Program-made: the position numbers and the translations under genes | Shown: piece after piece, positions 25,949 to 34,581 of the stretch | Position numbering within the stretch: position 1 is the stretch's first letter | How the letters are laid out: each line of letters starts with the position of its first letter | Notes under the pieces: model-generated | What the model was told of the DNA's origin: nothing | Database searches by the model: none | The model's input: the letters and a program-made list of their open reading frames with translations, nothing else | Assembly (NCBI GenBank): GCA_021786265.1 | Contig: JAJYNP010000142.1 | Coordinates: forward strand, 1-64,000 | Length of the DNA stretch: 64,000 nt | Source of the DNA: Chloroflexota bacterium | GTDB lineage: Bacteria; Chloroflexota; Limnocylindria; Limnocylindrales; CSP1-4 | Direction of reading: 5' to 3'

Positions 25949-27199
25949 ATGCCCGTCGAGATCCGCCCATACGGCGCCGACGACCTGCGCCCGTTCCTGG
26001 CCGCGGCCGAGATCCCGTTCGCCTACGGGGTCCGGGACGAGGACGTCCGGGACCACGAACGGATCCTGGAGCGTGACCGGTTGCTCTGCGCGTACGACGG
26101 GGAAGCGATCGTGGGCACGGCCGCGGCGTTCTCGTTCCGCCTCACCGTGCCCGGTGCTGAACTCCCCGCGGCCGGCGTGACGGAGGTCGGTGTCATTCCC
26201 AGCCACCGGCGACGCGGGATCCTGACCGCGATGATGGCCCGGCTCCTCGGCGACGTCCGCGCTCGTGGCGAGCCGGTGGCGGTGCTCTGGGCGTCCGAGG
26301 CGGCGATCTACCCGCGGTTCGGATACGGGCTCGCGACGCTCGCCGCCTCGTTCGACCTTCCGGGCGCAGGCCGCGCCTTCCGGTCCGATCCGGAGCCCGG
26401 CGGGCGCGTCCGGATGGTCGACGTCGCGGAGGCCGGCGGCCTGCTGCCGCCGATCTACGAGGCGGCCAGAGCGGCACGGCCCGGGTTCGTGACCCGGACC
26501 GGTGCCTGGTGGGAGCTCCAGGTATTGCGCGACCGCGAGTCGGATCGCGAGGGGGCGGGGCCCACGTTCACCGCGGTCGAGGAGGGCGGAGAGCGCCCCG
26601 AGGGCTACGTGCGCTACCGGATGCGCCACGCGTGGGAGACGCAGGGACACGAGAACGTCCTCGAGGTGCGCGAGCTCGTCACCGCCACGCCCCGCGCGGA
26701 GCGCGCGCTGTGGCGGTTCGTGCTGGACATGGATCTCGTCGCAAGGATCCGGGCCAGGCACCAGCCGGTCGACTCGCCGCTGCTCCTGCTGCTCGCCGAG
26801 CCGCGGCGCCTCGGGTTGACGATCGGGGACGGGCTGTTCGTGCGGCTCGTCGACGTGGCAAACGCGCTGTCGGGCCGCCGCTACGCGACGACGGGCTCAG
26901 CGGTGCTGGGGGTGGCCGATGCGGGTGCGCCGTGGAACGACGGACGCTGGAGGCTGACGGTCGCCGGCGGCGCGCCGGCGGCATCGGGGTCATCCCTGGC
27001 CGGCGTCGTGGAGCGGACCGACGACGCGGCCGACATCGAGCTCGGCGTGACGGACCTGGGATCCTGCTACATGGGTGGGTTCAGCTTCGCCGAGCTCGTC
27101 CGGGCCGGCCGGGCGGTCGAGCGGACGGCGGGCGCCGTGCGCCGCGCGGACGCGCTCTTCGCGGTCGATCGCGCGCCCTGGTGTCCGGAGGTGTTCTGA
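25949..27199 (+). CDS. Eis-like GNAT N-acetyltransferase
   Basis: The ATG at 25949 follows AGGAGAG; the frame is open further upstream, but only over the MFS gene's other strand. The 416-residue product has the three-part Eis layout: N-terminal GNAT fold with the acetyl-CoA loop VGVIPSHRRRGILTAMM, a middle GNAT-like domain (VREL, LWRFVLDMDLV) and a C-terminal SCP2-like domain ending LGSCYMGGFSFAELVRAGR and a C-terminal CPEVF. The terminal carboxylate of this phenylalanine is the catalytic base in Eis. Eis enzymes acetylate aminoglycosides or peptides; the natural substrate here is unknown. Confidence 0.82.
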   Translation: MPVEIRPYGADDLRPFLAAAEIPFAYGVRDEDVRDHERILERDRLLCAYDGEAIVGTAAAFSFRLTVPGAELPAAGVTEVGVIPSHRRRGILTAMMARLLGDVRARGEPVAVLWASEAAIYPRFGYGLATLAASFDLPGAGRAFRSDPEPGGRVRMVDVAEAGGLLPPIYEAARAARPGFVTRTGAWWELQVLRDRESDREGAGPTFTAVEEGGERPEGYVRYRMRHAWETQGHENVLEVRELVTATPRAERALWRFVLDMDLVARIRARHQPVDSPLLLLLAEPRRLGLTIGDGLFVRLVDVANALSGRRYATTGSAVLGVADAGAPWNDGRWRLTVAGGAPAASGSSLAGVVERTDDAADIELGVTDLGSCYMGGFSFAELVRAGRAVERTAGAVRRADALFAVDRAPWCPEVF

Positions 27200-27234
27200 C
27201 CGTCGCCGGCGGCACCGCGGCCGGCGGCCGGCGC

Positions 27235-27930
27235 TCAGCGCTGGCTGGCCGGGCCCGCTGTCCCGCCGTGCCGCTGAGGTCCCGAGGGGACCTGCGCCTG
27301 CTGATCGCTCGACGGGGTCGAGAGCGGCGCCTGCGCCTGCTGATCCGGCGACTGGGTGGCCAGCGGCGCCTGTGCCTGCTGGTCCGCCGCCGGGGTCGCT
27401 GCCGGCGCCTGTGCCTGCGTTCCGTCCCGGCCCGGTGCCGACTCCAGGCCTTGAGGCTTCGGGGTCGGATGCCCTGCCGGTTTCGCGGTTCGCTCGGGTT
27501 GCCCGTGCACCTTCGGTGCGGCCGCCGGCGTGCAGCCGGACACTTCCCGGCCCCTGGCCAGCCCCTGTCCGTGCTCACTCGCGGGGCCGCACGAGGGGAT
27601 TGCCGTCGGGGCGTGCTCCGGCGCCACGGTCGCAGCCGGCACGGGTGGTGCGACGTTCGAGGGAGCCTGGACGAACTGCGGAACCACGTGCGCGGCGAGA
27701 TCGAGCAGCGGGCCACGGGCGGCGAACGCGGTGGCGGAGGCGACCAGGACCATGCCGGTCGCGATCAGGATGGCGGCGGCATGACTCCGCACGCTCGAGG
27801 GGTGCGCCGGCACAGGGGCTGGCGCGGCCGGTTCGGTCAGCGACCCGAGCGGCGAGCGGCACAGCCGGCAGAACCGGTCACCCGGACCGTTCGCGGTGCC
27901 GCAGAAGATGCAGTGGAGAGGGGCCCCCAT
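27235..27930 (-). CDS. Zinc-ribbon membrane protein with a Q/A/P repeat tail
   Basis: Starting at the ATG at 27930 gives a zinc ribbon at the very N-terminus (CIFCGTANGPGDRFCRLC), then a Pro/Ala linker, one membrane helix (AAILIATGMVLVASATAFAA) and an exported Pro/Ala/Gln-rich tail. The tail ends in three degenerate repeats with the core DQQAQAPL, spaced 16-17 residues apart. An in-frame start at 27993 is possible. It is convergent with the Eis-like gene, the two stops only 35 bases apart. Function unknown; such zinc_ribbon_2 proteins are often membrane-anchored sensors. Confidence 0.65.
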   Translation of the reverse strand: MGAPLHCIFCGTANGPGDRFCRLCRSPLGSLTEPAAPAPVPAHPSSVRSHAAAILIATGMVLVASATAFAARGPLLDLAAHVVPQFVQAPSNVAPPVPAATVAPEHAPTAIPSCGPASEHGQGLARGREVSGCTPAAAPKVHGQPERTAKPAGHPTPKPQGLESAPGRDGTQAQAPAATPAADQQAQAPLATQSPDQQAQAPLSTPSSDQQAQVPSGPQRHGGTAGPASQR

Positions 27931-28041
27931 CGCGGTTCGGCTCGCTGCGGAAATGTCCGCTGCAAGGATGAGGGGCGGGCGGCCGTGACTCAATAGCCCT
28001 TCCGGGTCGAGGCACGGCCGCCGGGGTAGTACTACGCGGTA

Positions 28042-29490
28042 TCAGGCCGCCGCGGGCTCGGCTAGGGCCCCGGCCGGCTCGGCCTCCACCACGGGCCGCT
28101 TGAGCACCGACACCACGGCTGCGGTCACGCCCATGCCGACGACGATCGACAGGACGTACAGCGGCAGATCGGTGATCACGTTGGGGATCGGCAGCACGAA
28201 GACGCCGCCGTGCGGAGCCCGGAGCTGGATCCCGAACGCCATGCTCATCGCCGCCGTGATCGCCGACCCGGCCATGATGCTGGGGATCACGCGGAACGGG
28301 TCCGCGGCCGCGAAGGGGATCGCGCCCTCGGTGATGAACGACAGGCCGAGCACCCAGGCCGCCTCGCCGGCCTCCTTTTCCTCGGTGTTGAACTTGCGCG
28401 GGGCGATGACGGTGGCCAGCGCAAGCCCGAGCGGAGGCACCATGCCGGCCGCCATGACCGCGGCCATCGGCTCGTACACGCCGGACCCCAGGAGGCCGAC
28501 CGCGAAGGTGTAGGCCGCCTTGTTCACCGGCCCGCCCATGTCGAACGCCATCATCAGGCCCAGGATCAGCCCGAGCACGATCGCGCTGCCGCCGCTCAGC
28601 CCCTTGAGCCAGCCGGTGAGATCCGTGGTGACCGTCTTGATCGGCTCGCCGACGACGTAGATCATCGCGAGCCCGACCACCAGGGAGGTCAGGAGCGGGA
28701 CGATCAGGACCGGCATCAGCCCCTGCAGGGTCCGGGGGAGATGGATCGTCCGGATCAGCCAGAGCGCGAGGTATCCGGCGAGGAAGCCCGCGATGATGCC
28801 GCCCAGGAACCCGGCGCCGACCTGGGTCGAGATGAGCCCGCCGATCATGCCGGGCGCGAGCCCCGGTCGGTCGGCGATCGAGTACGCGATGTAACCGGAG
28901 AGGATCGGCACGAAGAGCGCGAACGCCGACTGGGCGCCGATCTGGAAGAGCGCGGCGGCGACGCTGCCCTGCTGCTCGTAGGCGTGGATCCCGAACGCGA
29001 ACGAGAGGGCGATCAGGATGCCGCCCGCGACGACGAACGGGATCATGAACGAGACGCCGCTCATCAGGTGCCTGTAGGGGCCCTTCTGGCTCGACTTCCG
29101 CGCCTCCTTCACCTCGGCGACGCGGGCCAGGTAGTCACCCTGCGCCCGCGCCGCTCCGGGCGTCGGCGCAGGCGCGGCGCTCACCAGCTGCGCCGCCTGC
29201 ACAATCAGCCCGGCAGCGTTGCGGATGGCGTCGCCCGTGGAGGCGTGCACGATCGGCTTCCCGACGAACCGATCCTCGGCCACGTTGGTATCCGCCGCGA
29301 TGATCACGGCGTCGGCCTGTGCCGCCTCCTCGTCGGTGATCCTGTTCTCAGCGCCGATGCTCCCCTGGGTCTCGACCTTGATGGCGATGCCCGCCTCGAT
29401 CGCGGCCTTGCTGAGGGCCTCGGCGGCCATGTAGGTGTGCGCGATCCCGGTCGGGCAGGACGTGATCGCGACCAGGCGCTGGATTGCCAT
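28042..29490 (-). CDS. fruA: PTS fructose transporter subunit IIBC
   Basis: A 482-residue fused IIB-IIC. The IIB phosphocysteine is Cys12 in AITSCPTGIAHTYMAAE; a linker follows at about 105-130, and the IIC membrane domain (eight or more helices) carries VGFxx-type blocks such as AFDMGGPVNKAAYTF and LSFITEGAIPFAAADP. It imports fructose as fructose 1-phosphate, receiving phosphate from the IIA protein encoded just upstream. ATG at 29490 with AAGGAG upstream. Last gene of the operon; the frame open further upstream is spurious. Confidence 0.92.
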   Translation of the reverse strand: MAIQRLVAITSCPTGIAHTYMAAEALSKAAIEAGIAIKVETQGSIGAENRITDEEAAQADAVIIAADTNVAEDRFVGKPIVHASTGDAIRNAAGLIVQAAQLVSAAPAPTPGAARAQGDYLARVAEVKEARKSSQKGPYRHLMSGVSFMIPFVVAGGILIALSFAFGIHAYEQQGSVAAALFQIGAQSAFALFVPILSGYIAYSIADRPGLAPGMIGGLISTQVGAGFLGGIIAGFLAGYLALWLIRTIHLPRTLQGLMPVLIVPLLTSLVVGLAMIYVVGEPIKTVTTDLTGWLKGLSGGSAIVLGLILGLMMAFDMGGPVNKAAYTFAVGLLGSGVYEPMAAVMAAGMVPPLGLALATVIAPRKFNTEEKEAGEAAWVLGLSFITEGAIPFAAADPFRVIPSIMAGSAITAAMSMAFGIQLRAPHGGVFVLPIPNVITDLPLYVLSIVVGMGVTAAVVSVLKRPVVEAEPAGALAEPAAA

Positions 29491-29534
29491 GCTGAACTCC
29501 TTCCGATGCGTGTGCGGGGATGCAGACGGTCGCG

Positions 29535-30047
29535 CTACGCGGAGACGGTCAACCTCCGTGCGAGCAGCTCCAGCACCGCCTCGGCCGTCGTGCTGGTGCG
29601 GAGCGCCTCGCGGAAGTCCTCGTGGATGAGCGCCCGGGCAAGGGCGGCGAGCACCCGCAGGTGATCGTCGCTGGCGTGCTCGGGGCTCGCGATCAGAAAG
29701 ACGAGGTCCACGCTGTGCACCTCGCGTTCGGCGTCGGGCGCCGCCCCGGCGTCTGCCACCGCCTCGCCGGGCCACTCCACGCCGGCCTGGCGATGCCCGA
29801 ATGCCAGCGCCGCCCGCCGGACGTGTTCGCTCTTCGCGTGCGGAATCGCGACGCCCAGGCCGATGTTGGTGCTGCCCACGGCCTCGCGGGCCAGCGCCGC
29901 GTTCGCGACCAGGCGCGCATCGTCCACGGCGTCCAGGTGCTCCAGGCGGCGTGACAGCTCGAGGATCGCGTCGTCGCGGCCGCTCGCGGCGAGCTCGAGG
30001 ACGATCGACTCGGGGCCGATCAGGTCGCGGACGGTCGTCTCTGGCAT
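29535..30047 (-). CDS. PTS fructose-type subunit IIA
   Basis: A 170-residue IIA of the fructose/mannitol family. The phosphoryl-accepting histidine is His70 in GLGVAIPHAKSEHV, with VDLVFLIASP and DHLRVLAALARAL following as usual. The ATG at 30047 has AGGAGG nine bases upstream; the fructokinase stop lies inside that leader, so translation is probably coupled. It passes phosphate from HPr to IIB. Confidence 0.88.
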   Translation of the reverse strand: MPETTVRDLIGPESIVLELAASGRDDAILELSRRLEHLDAVDDARLVANAALAREAVGSTNIGLGVAIPHAKSEHVRRAALAFGHRQAGVEWPGEAVADAGAAPDAEREVHSVDLVFLIASPEHASDDHLRVLAALARALIHEDFREALRTSTTAEAVLELLARRLTVSA

Positions 30048-30052
30048 CGGGC

Positions 30053-30976
30053 TCAACCTCCTGTGGCGATGTGCGCCGCGGCCTGCTCGACGGCGAGCCG
30101 GCAGACGGTGAAGAACGTGTCCGGGGTGATGGGCTCGGCCGGATCACGCCCTGCGAGCTCGACGGCGATGCGGGCCACCATGGCGTCGCCGGCGCCGACC
30201 GTCGTCATGAGCCGGCCGGGGGCCGCGTCGATCGCCCCGGCCCGGAACGCCTGTGCCGCGGTGCCCAGTGCCGCCACCGCGCCGTCCGCGCCCAGCGAGA
30301 GCAGCACGGCCCTCGGGCCCAGCTCGACGATCTCGAGGGCCGCCCGGCATGGGTCCTTCCCGTCGCCGATCGCGCGTCCGAGGATCGCCTCGGCCTCGAC
30401 GCGGTTGGGTTTCACCAGGAACGGCCCGGCGCCGATGGCTCGCGTCAGCGGCTCGTCGCTGGCGTCGACGATGGAGGCGACCTCGGCGGCGCTCCGGCGC
30501 AGTTCCTGCGTCCAGCGCGCGTAGACGTCGGCGGGGACCCCGGCGGGCAGGCTGCCCGCCATCACCACGACAGCCGGGCGCTCGCGCGCCACCGTCTCGA
30601 ACAGGTCGGCGGCCAGTGCCTCGAGGACCCCCTGGCTCACTTCGGGCCCGGTGCCGTTGATCTCGGTCATGCGGCCATCGTTCTGCTCGATCAGCTTCAG
30701 GTTGGTCCGCGTCTCACCCTCGATCCCCAGGAAGCGGGCCTGGATTCCGCGAGCGCCGAGATGCTGCTCGATGCGGGTCGCCTGGTCCTCGCCGGCGATG
30801 CCCAGCGCGATCACCGGGGCCCCGAGCCTCCCCGCGGTGCGGGCCACGTTGATTCCCTTGCCGCCGATCGTGGCCCGGGACATGGACGTGCGGTGGGTGG
30901 CGCCCGGCTCGAGACGGTCGATCCAGACGGTCCGATCGATGGCCGGGTTCAGCGTCACGGTGACGATGGGGCGCAT
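30053..30976 (-). CDS. fruK: 1-phosphofructokinase
   Basis: A 307-residue PfkB-family kinase that makes fructose 1,6-bisphosphate from the fructose 1-phosphate delivered by the PTS. The N-terminus TVTLNPAIDRTVWID and GGKGINVARTAGRLG are typical of FruK and LacC; LVKPNRVEAEAILG and TTVGAGDAMVA (catalytic Asp) complete the fold. ATG at 30976 follows TAGGAGG by seven bases; a GTG three bases earlier is possible. Operon order is regulator, fruK, IIA, IIBC. Confidence 0.9.
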   Translation of the reverse strand: MRPIVTVTLNPAIDRTVWIDRLEPGATHRTSMSRATIGGKGINVARTAGRLGAPVIALGIAGEDQATRIEQHLGARGIQARFLGIEGETRTNLKLIEQNDGRMTEINGTGPEVSQGVLEALAADLFETVARERPAVVVMAGSLPAGVPADVYARWTQELRRSAAEVASIVDASDEPLTRAIGAGPFLVKPNRVEAEAILGRAIGDGKDPCRAALEIVELGPRAVLLSLGADGAVAALGTAAQAFRAGAIDAAPGRLMTTVGAGDAMVARIAVELAGRDPAEPITPDTFFTVCRLAVEQAAAHIATGG

Positions 30977-30987
30977 CACGCGTCCTC

Positions 30988-31788
30988 CTACGTTCGGGCA
31001 CGGTTGGGGGCGGGCACGCTCGCCGTGGTGGCCGCCGTGGGCACCACCCGCACCCGCAGCCCGGCGGCCTGGAGCGCCTCGACCTCGCTGGGCGGCGCGT
31101 CCTCGTCCGTCACCAGCAGGTCGACCTCGTCGAGGCCGGCGACGCGGGCGAAGCTCACGGCGCCGAGCTTGCTGCTGTCCGCGAGCACGACGGCGGTACG
31201 GCCGGCCGCGATCATGCGCGCCTTGGTGGCGGCTTCCTCCCAGGTCGGCGTGGTCAGCCCGGCCCCGGCGGCCACGCCGTTCATGCCCAGGAACGCGATG
31301 TCGACGTGCATCTGCTCGATCGACCGCTCGGCCAGCGGTCCGACCAGCGCCAGGGTCTGCTCCTTGACCTGGCCGCCGGTGATGATCAGCCGGAGGCGCT
31401 GCGCGAGCTCGACGGCGATCGGGATGGAGTTCGTGGCAACCGTGATGTCCGTCCGCGCACGCAGGATCCGGGCCAGCTCGAGGGTGGACGTCCCCGCGTC
31501 GAGGAACACGGTCTGGCCGGGTTGCACCATGTCGGCGGCGGCCCGGGCGATCGCCGTCTTCTGCGCGCGGTGGACCGTCTCCTTCTCCCCGAAGGACGGC
31601 TCGAAGCGACTGGAGAGAACGGCACCTCCGCGCGTACGCTCGACGGCGCCATCCTGGGAGAGCACCTGGAGGTCGCGCCGGATGGTCGACTCGGAGACAC
31701 CGAAGCGGGCGGCCAGGGTCGGTACCTCGGCACGCGCGTCAGCCGCGAGCACGTCCAGAATCTGCCGGCGGCGCTCGGCTGTCATCAT
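30988..31788 (-). CDS. DeoR-family regulator of the fructose operon (FruR-like)
   Basis: A DeoR/GlpR repressor. Starting at ATG 31788 gives the family N-terminus (MTAERRRQILDVLAAD) with a helix-turn-helix LAARFGVSESTIRRDLQVL; the C-terminal sugar-phosphate sensor shows FLDAGTSTLELARIL, TNSIPIAVELA and ITGGQVKEQTLALVGPLAE. An upstream in-frame ATG would add 14 residues. In this family fructose 1-phosphate typically releases the repressor. It lies directly upstream of fruK, divergent from the HPr gene. Confidence 0.85.
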   Translation of the reverse strand: MMTAERRRQILDVLAADARAEVPTLAARFGVSESTIRRDLQVLSQDGAVERTRGGAVLSSRFEPSFGEKETVHRAQKTAIARAAADMVQPGQTVFLDAGTSTLELARILRARTDITVATNSIPIAVELAQRLRLIITGGQVKEQTLALVGPLAERSIEQMHVDIAFLGMNGVAAGAGLTTPTWEEAATKARMIAAGRTAVVLADSSKLGAVSFARVAGLDEVDLLVTDEDAPPSEVEALQAAGLRVRVVPTAATTASVPAPNRART

Positions 31789-31836
31789 GGTGGTGGGGAC
31801 CTCCCGCTGTCGTATGCTCATGGTGAGCACTTAGGT

Positions 31837-31862
31837 TGCGCATTGACGCTCGGTAATGCGCA
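31837..31862. promoter_or_regulatory. Palindromic operator in the fru/HPr divergent region
   Basis: A perfect inverted repeat, TGCGCATT (31837-31844) and AATGCGCA (31855-31862), separated by ten bases. It sits between the divergent regulator and HPr genes and overlaps the -35 and spacer of the presumed HPr promoter, so bound protein would block it. The best candidate ligand is the adjacent DeoR-type regulator. A related half site, GGTAATACGCGC, follows near 31892. Confidence 0.6.
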
Positions 31863-31871
31863 TGGTAGCGT
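31843..31871 (+). promoter_or_regulatory. Putative promoter of the HPr gene
   Basis: TTGACG (31843-31848) and TAGCGT (31866-31871) with a 17-base spacer. The -35 is a strong match and the -10 a weak one. The transcript would have a leader of about 90 bases before the HPr ATG. Prediction from sequence alone. Confidence 0.4.
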
Positions 31872-31969
31872 GCAACACGCAGGTGTCAAGCGGTAATACG
31901 CGCGTACAGGCAAAGAACTGCGCACATACGTGCAGAAACCAGAAGGGGCAGGCCCCGGGGAGGACGCAC

Positions 31970-32251
31970 ATGGAGTCGATCGATCTGGAGGTCCGGAACC
32001 CGTCGGGGCTGCACGCGCGCCCGGCGTCGATCTTCGTGAAGACCGCGGCGGGATTCCGCTCACGTGTCCAGGTCCAGAACCTGACCCGGGGCACGGCGCC
32101 GGGTGACGCCAAGAGCATCCTCACCATGCTCGCGGCCGGCGTGAAGCAGGGGCACCTCGTGCGCATCACGGCGGAGGGCGAAGACGAGGCCGGGGCGATC
32201 GCGTCGCTGACGGAGCTCGTGCGATCCGGCATCGGGGAGCCCCTGGGGTAG
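31970..32251 (+). CDS. ptsH: Phosphocarrier protein HPr
   Basis: A 93-residue HPr. The active histidine is His15 in NPSGLHARPAS, and the conserved regulatory-type serine is Ser49 in GDAKSILTMLAAG, three residues later than usual. ATG at 31970 follows GGGGAGG. It carries phosphate from enzyme I to the fructose IIA. The gene for enzyme I is not in the window. Divergent orientation from the fru operon with a shared operator suggests co-induction by fructose. Confidence 0.9.
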   Translation: MESIDLEVRNPSGLHARPASIFVKTAAGFRSRVQVQNLTRGTAPGDAKSILTMLAAGVKQGHLVRITAEGEDEAGAIASLTELVRSGIGEPLG

Positions 32252-32430
32252 GCACGCAGGCCGCCGCGAAGATGACGGGCGGGGCGCGGCGGCGGCCGCA
32301 CCGGTCGCACCGGCTGGCACCTGATGGGATACCGCTCACTCGGTGAGTCGCGTTGCCCGGGTGCGGTCCCTGTGACGGAAGCGATCCCGATGGCTTCGTG
32401 CCGCGCGGCGAGATCGCCGCCTGATCGACG

Positions 32431-33117
32431 TCAGCAGGGCCTGCCAACCCGGAGGAAAGCACGACCCGCATCGCCCTCGCGCATACCCGCCCGCAACGCC
32501 GCCTTGTAGGCCCGTTTCCCGGCCTGGTAGGCGGCGAGGGTGGCCGGTGAGTCGACGTCGCCCAGTGTCGGGTGGTCGGGGAGGACGGCCTCCAGTCCGG
32601 GAAGCTCCAGCCCGAAGCGCCGGGACAGGACTGCCATGATGGTCCCGGCCTTCATCTCCCCGATGCCGGGCAGCCTCAGCAGGCGGGCTCGCAGGTCGGG
32701 GCCGTCCATTGCCCCCAGCCAGACGCGCGCGGCATCGCCGCCGTAGGACGAGGTGACGGCGGCACAGAGCGCCTGTACTCGCGCTGCCATGGCGCCCGGA
32801 AAGCGGTGGAGCGCGGGACGTTCGGCAAACGCCCGCGCTAGCTCGCCGGGATCCATCGACGCGATGCGGACGGCGTCGAGCGGCGATCCAAGCCGCCGTT
32901 GCAGCTCGTACGGACCGATGAACGCCTTCTGCAGCGGTACCTGCTGGTCGAGCGTGAAGCCGATCAGCAGCGCCAGCGGGTCGCGGGCAAGGAGACGGTC
33001 GGCCTCGTCGTTGCCCGAGTAGACGAGCCGTTCGGGCGCTTCCATGGTGCGGCGATGGTACGCGGCCAGCGCCGCGTCGTGAAACCGATCGCCGCCGCTG
33101 CGACGTATGCCGGCCAT
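32431..33117 (-). CDS. HhH-GPD superfamily base-excision repair protein
   Basis: About 228 residues from ATG 33117. The HhH-GPD fold is seen in DPLALLIGFTLDQQVPLQKAF, then YELQRRLG, and the helix-hairpin-helix LLRLPGIGEMKAGTIMAVLSRRFG. The iron-sulfur cysteine cluster of endonuclease III is absent, and the usual catalytic VDTHV region reads VLPDHPTLGDVD, with Asp as a possible nucleophile. This matches a group of short glycosylase-like proteins of Actinomycetota and Chloroflexota. A shorter start at 33045 is possible. Confidence 0.65.
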   Translation of the reverse strand: MAGIRRSGGDRFHDAALAAYHRRTMEAPERLVYSGNDEADRLLARDPLALLIGFTLDQQVPLQKAFIGPYELQRRLGSPLDAVRIASMDPGELARAFAERPALHRFPGAMAARVQALCAAVTSSYGGDAARVWLGAMDGPDLRARLLRLPGIGEMKAGTIMAVLSRRFGLELPGLEAVLPDHPTLGDVDSPATLAAYQAGKRAYKAALRAGMREGDAGRAFLRVGRPC

Positions 33118-33172
33118 TGCGGAGCTGCCACGTCCGGTGTGGCCGCCCGCAGGGTCAGAGGAGTCTCGCCAG

Positions 33173-33859
33173 ATGCACCCTTCCCGGTGGACCCGACGCC
33201 TGGCTCTGCCCGGGCTGTTCGCGTCCCTGTTCCTCGTCGTGGCCGCGTGGTCCACGGCCGGCGTGGATGCCACCTCGTACGGCAGCCCCGCGCCGAGCAC
33301 CTCCCCGACGGCAACGTCAGCGCCGTCCGGCGTCCAGGTGGGGGTCGCCGCGAGCGCGACACTCGGCTCGTACCTGACCGGTCCCAGCGGGCACACGCTC
33401 TACACGCTCTCGTCCGACTCGACCGCGGCGCCGGTCTGCAACGGGCCATGCCTGGTGAACTGGCCGCCCCTGCTGGTGGCCCCGGGCGGGACCGTGACGG
33501 GCGCGGCGGGGGCGACGGGGACCTTCGGCACGTTCGTCCGTGCGGACGGGACCGCCCAGGTCACGTACGACGGGCACCCCGTGTACTACTTCGCGCATGA
33601 CGCCGCCGCTGGTCAGACGAACGGCGAGGGGATCGCCGCTCTGGGCGGGGTCTGGCACGTCGCGCTGGCAGCCGCGGCCACGAGCACGCCGGGCTCCTCG
33701 CCGTCGGCGAGCGCATCGCTGCCCGCGACCGATGCGGCGGGCAGCCAGCCGAACGGGGGACCGGGAGGCGTGCCGCTGCCGCTCCTCCTGGTCCTGGGCC
33801 TCGGCGCGGTCTCGATCGTGGCCGGCACGGCCCTCTCGACGGCGGCCCGGCGCCGCTGA
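33173..33859 (+). CDS. Secreted-repeat protein (Lipoprotein_15 / Y-X4-D type)
   Basis: ATG at 33173 with GGAG ten bases upstream. A 228-residue exported protein: signal segment (LALPGLFASLFLVVAAW), a Ser/Pro/Thr-rich spacer, then two halves of the secreted-repeat domain, GSYLTGPSGHTLYTLSSDS with CNGPCLVNWPPLL, and TYDGHPVYYFAHDAAAGQTNGEG. A Gly/Pro-rich stretch and one C-terminal membrane helix with ARRR anchor follow, a cell-wall or membrane-retained topology. The paired cysteines probably form a disulfide. The biochemical role of this family is unknown. Confidence 0.75.
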   Translation: MHPSRWTRRLALPGLFASLFLVVAAWSTAGVDATSYGSPAPSTSPTATSAPSGVQVGVAASATLGSYLTGPSGHTLYTLSSDSTAAPVCNGPCLVNWPPLLVAPGGTVTGAAGATGTFGTFVRADGTAQVTYDGHPVYYFAHDAAAGQTNGEGIAALGGVWHVALAAAATSTPGSSPSASASLPATDAAGSQPNGGPGGVPLPLLLVLGLGAVSIVAGTALSTAARRR

Positions 33860-33973
33860 CCCCCGTCGCGGGCCGGTGACGGCCGGGAGCTGTTGCGGAC
33901 ACTTCATCGCATCGTCACCGGCCCGCGACTCGCCTGCGGGATACTGGCGGTCCCATCCTGCAGGAGGAGCACC

Positions 33974-34537
33974 ATGCCCGATCCCGTCAGCCGCGCCGTC
34001 GAGCCCACGTTCCTGCGCTGGGACGCCACGATGCCGCAGGCGGCCGGCCACGCGATCGCGGGGATCGCGCAGTACGGCATCGTCCTGGCGATCCTCGTGG
34101 TGGGCCTGGGGGCGCTGTGGGCCGAATCGAGCGCGCCGCGCGACCGCATCATCGCGACGACCCTCCGCATCGCGCCCGGCATCGCGGCCGTGGCGATCGC
34201 GCTGGGGATCGCTCACGTGGCGGGCCTCCTGCTCCCCGAGGTCCGGCCCTTCGTGCTGCTCGGGCAGGCGCCGCTCTTTCCGCACGCCGCCGATGCGAGT
34301 TTCCCGAGCGACCACGTGAGCGGCGGCATGGCGATGCTCGCCGCGCGAGTGGGGGTCCGGACGAGGGCTCTGACCGTGCTGATCGTGGCGGCGGTGGGCG
34401 TGGCGCGCGTGGCGGCGGGCGTGCACTGGCTCGACGACATCGCCGGCGCGGCGATCCTCGGGCTCGCGCTGGCCTGGGTGGTCTCGCGGGCGTGGGCGGC
34501 CGTGGCGCCCCGCCTGGCGGAGGCGGGAGTCGCCTGA
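33974..34537 (+). CDS. PAP2-family membrane phosphatase
   Basis: ATG at 33974 follows AGGAGG by six bases. A 187-residue protein with five hydrophobic helices and the PAP2 phosphatase motifs: a VRPF element, FPSDHVSGG (catalytic His) and RVAAGVHWLDDIAG (second His and Asp). Short PAP2 proteins of this shape are often undecaprenyl-diphosphate phosphatases (BcrC-like), recycling the cell-wall lipid carrier, though lipid phosphatases look similar. Convergent with pgl; only 44 bases separate the stops. Confidence 0.75.
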   Translation: MPDPVSRAVEPTFLRWDATMPQAAGHAIAGIAQYGIVLAILVVGLGALWAESSAPRDRIIATTLRIAPGIAAVAIALGIAHVAGLLLPEVRPFVLLGQAPLFPHAADASFPSDHVSGGMAMLAARVGVRTRALTVLIVAAVGVARVAAGVHWLDDIAGAAILGLALAWVVSRAWAAVAPRLAEAGVA

Positions 34538-34581
34538 TCCCCGGCCGCGGAGCGGCGCGGGGACCGGACCGGTGCGCCCCG

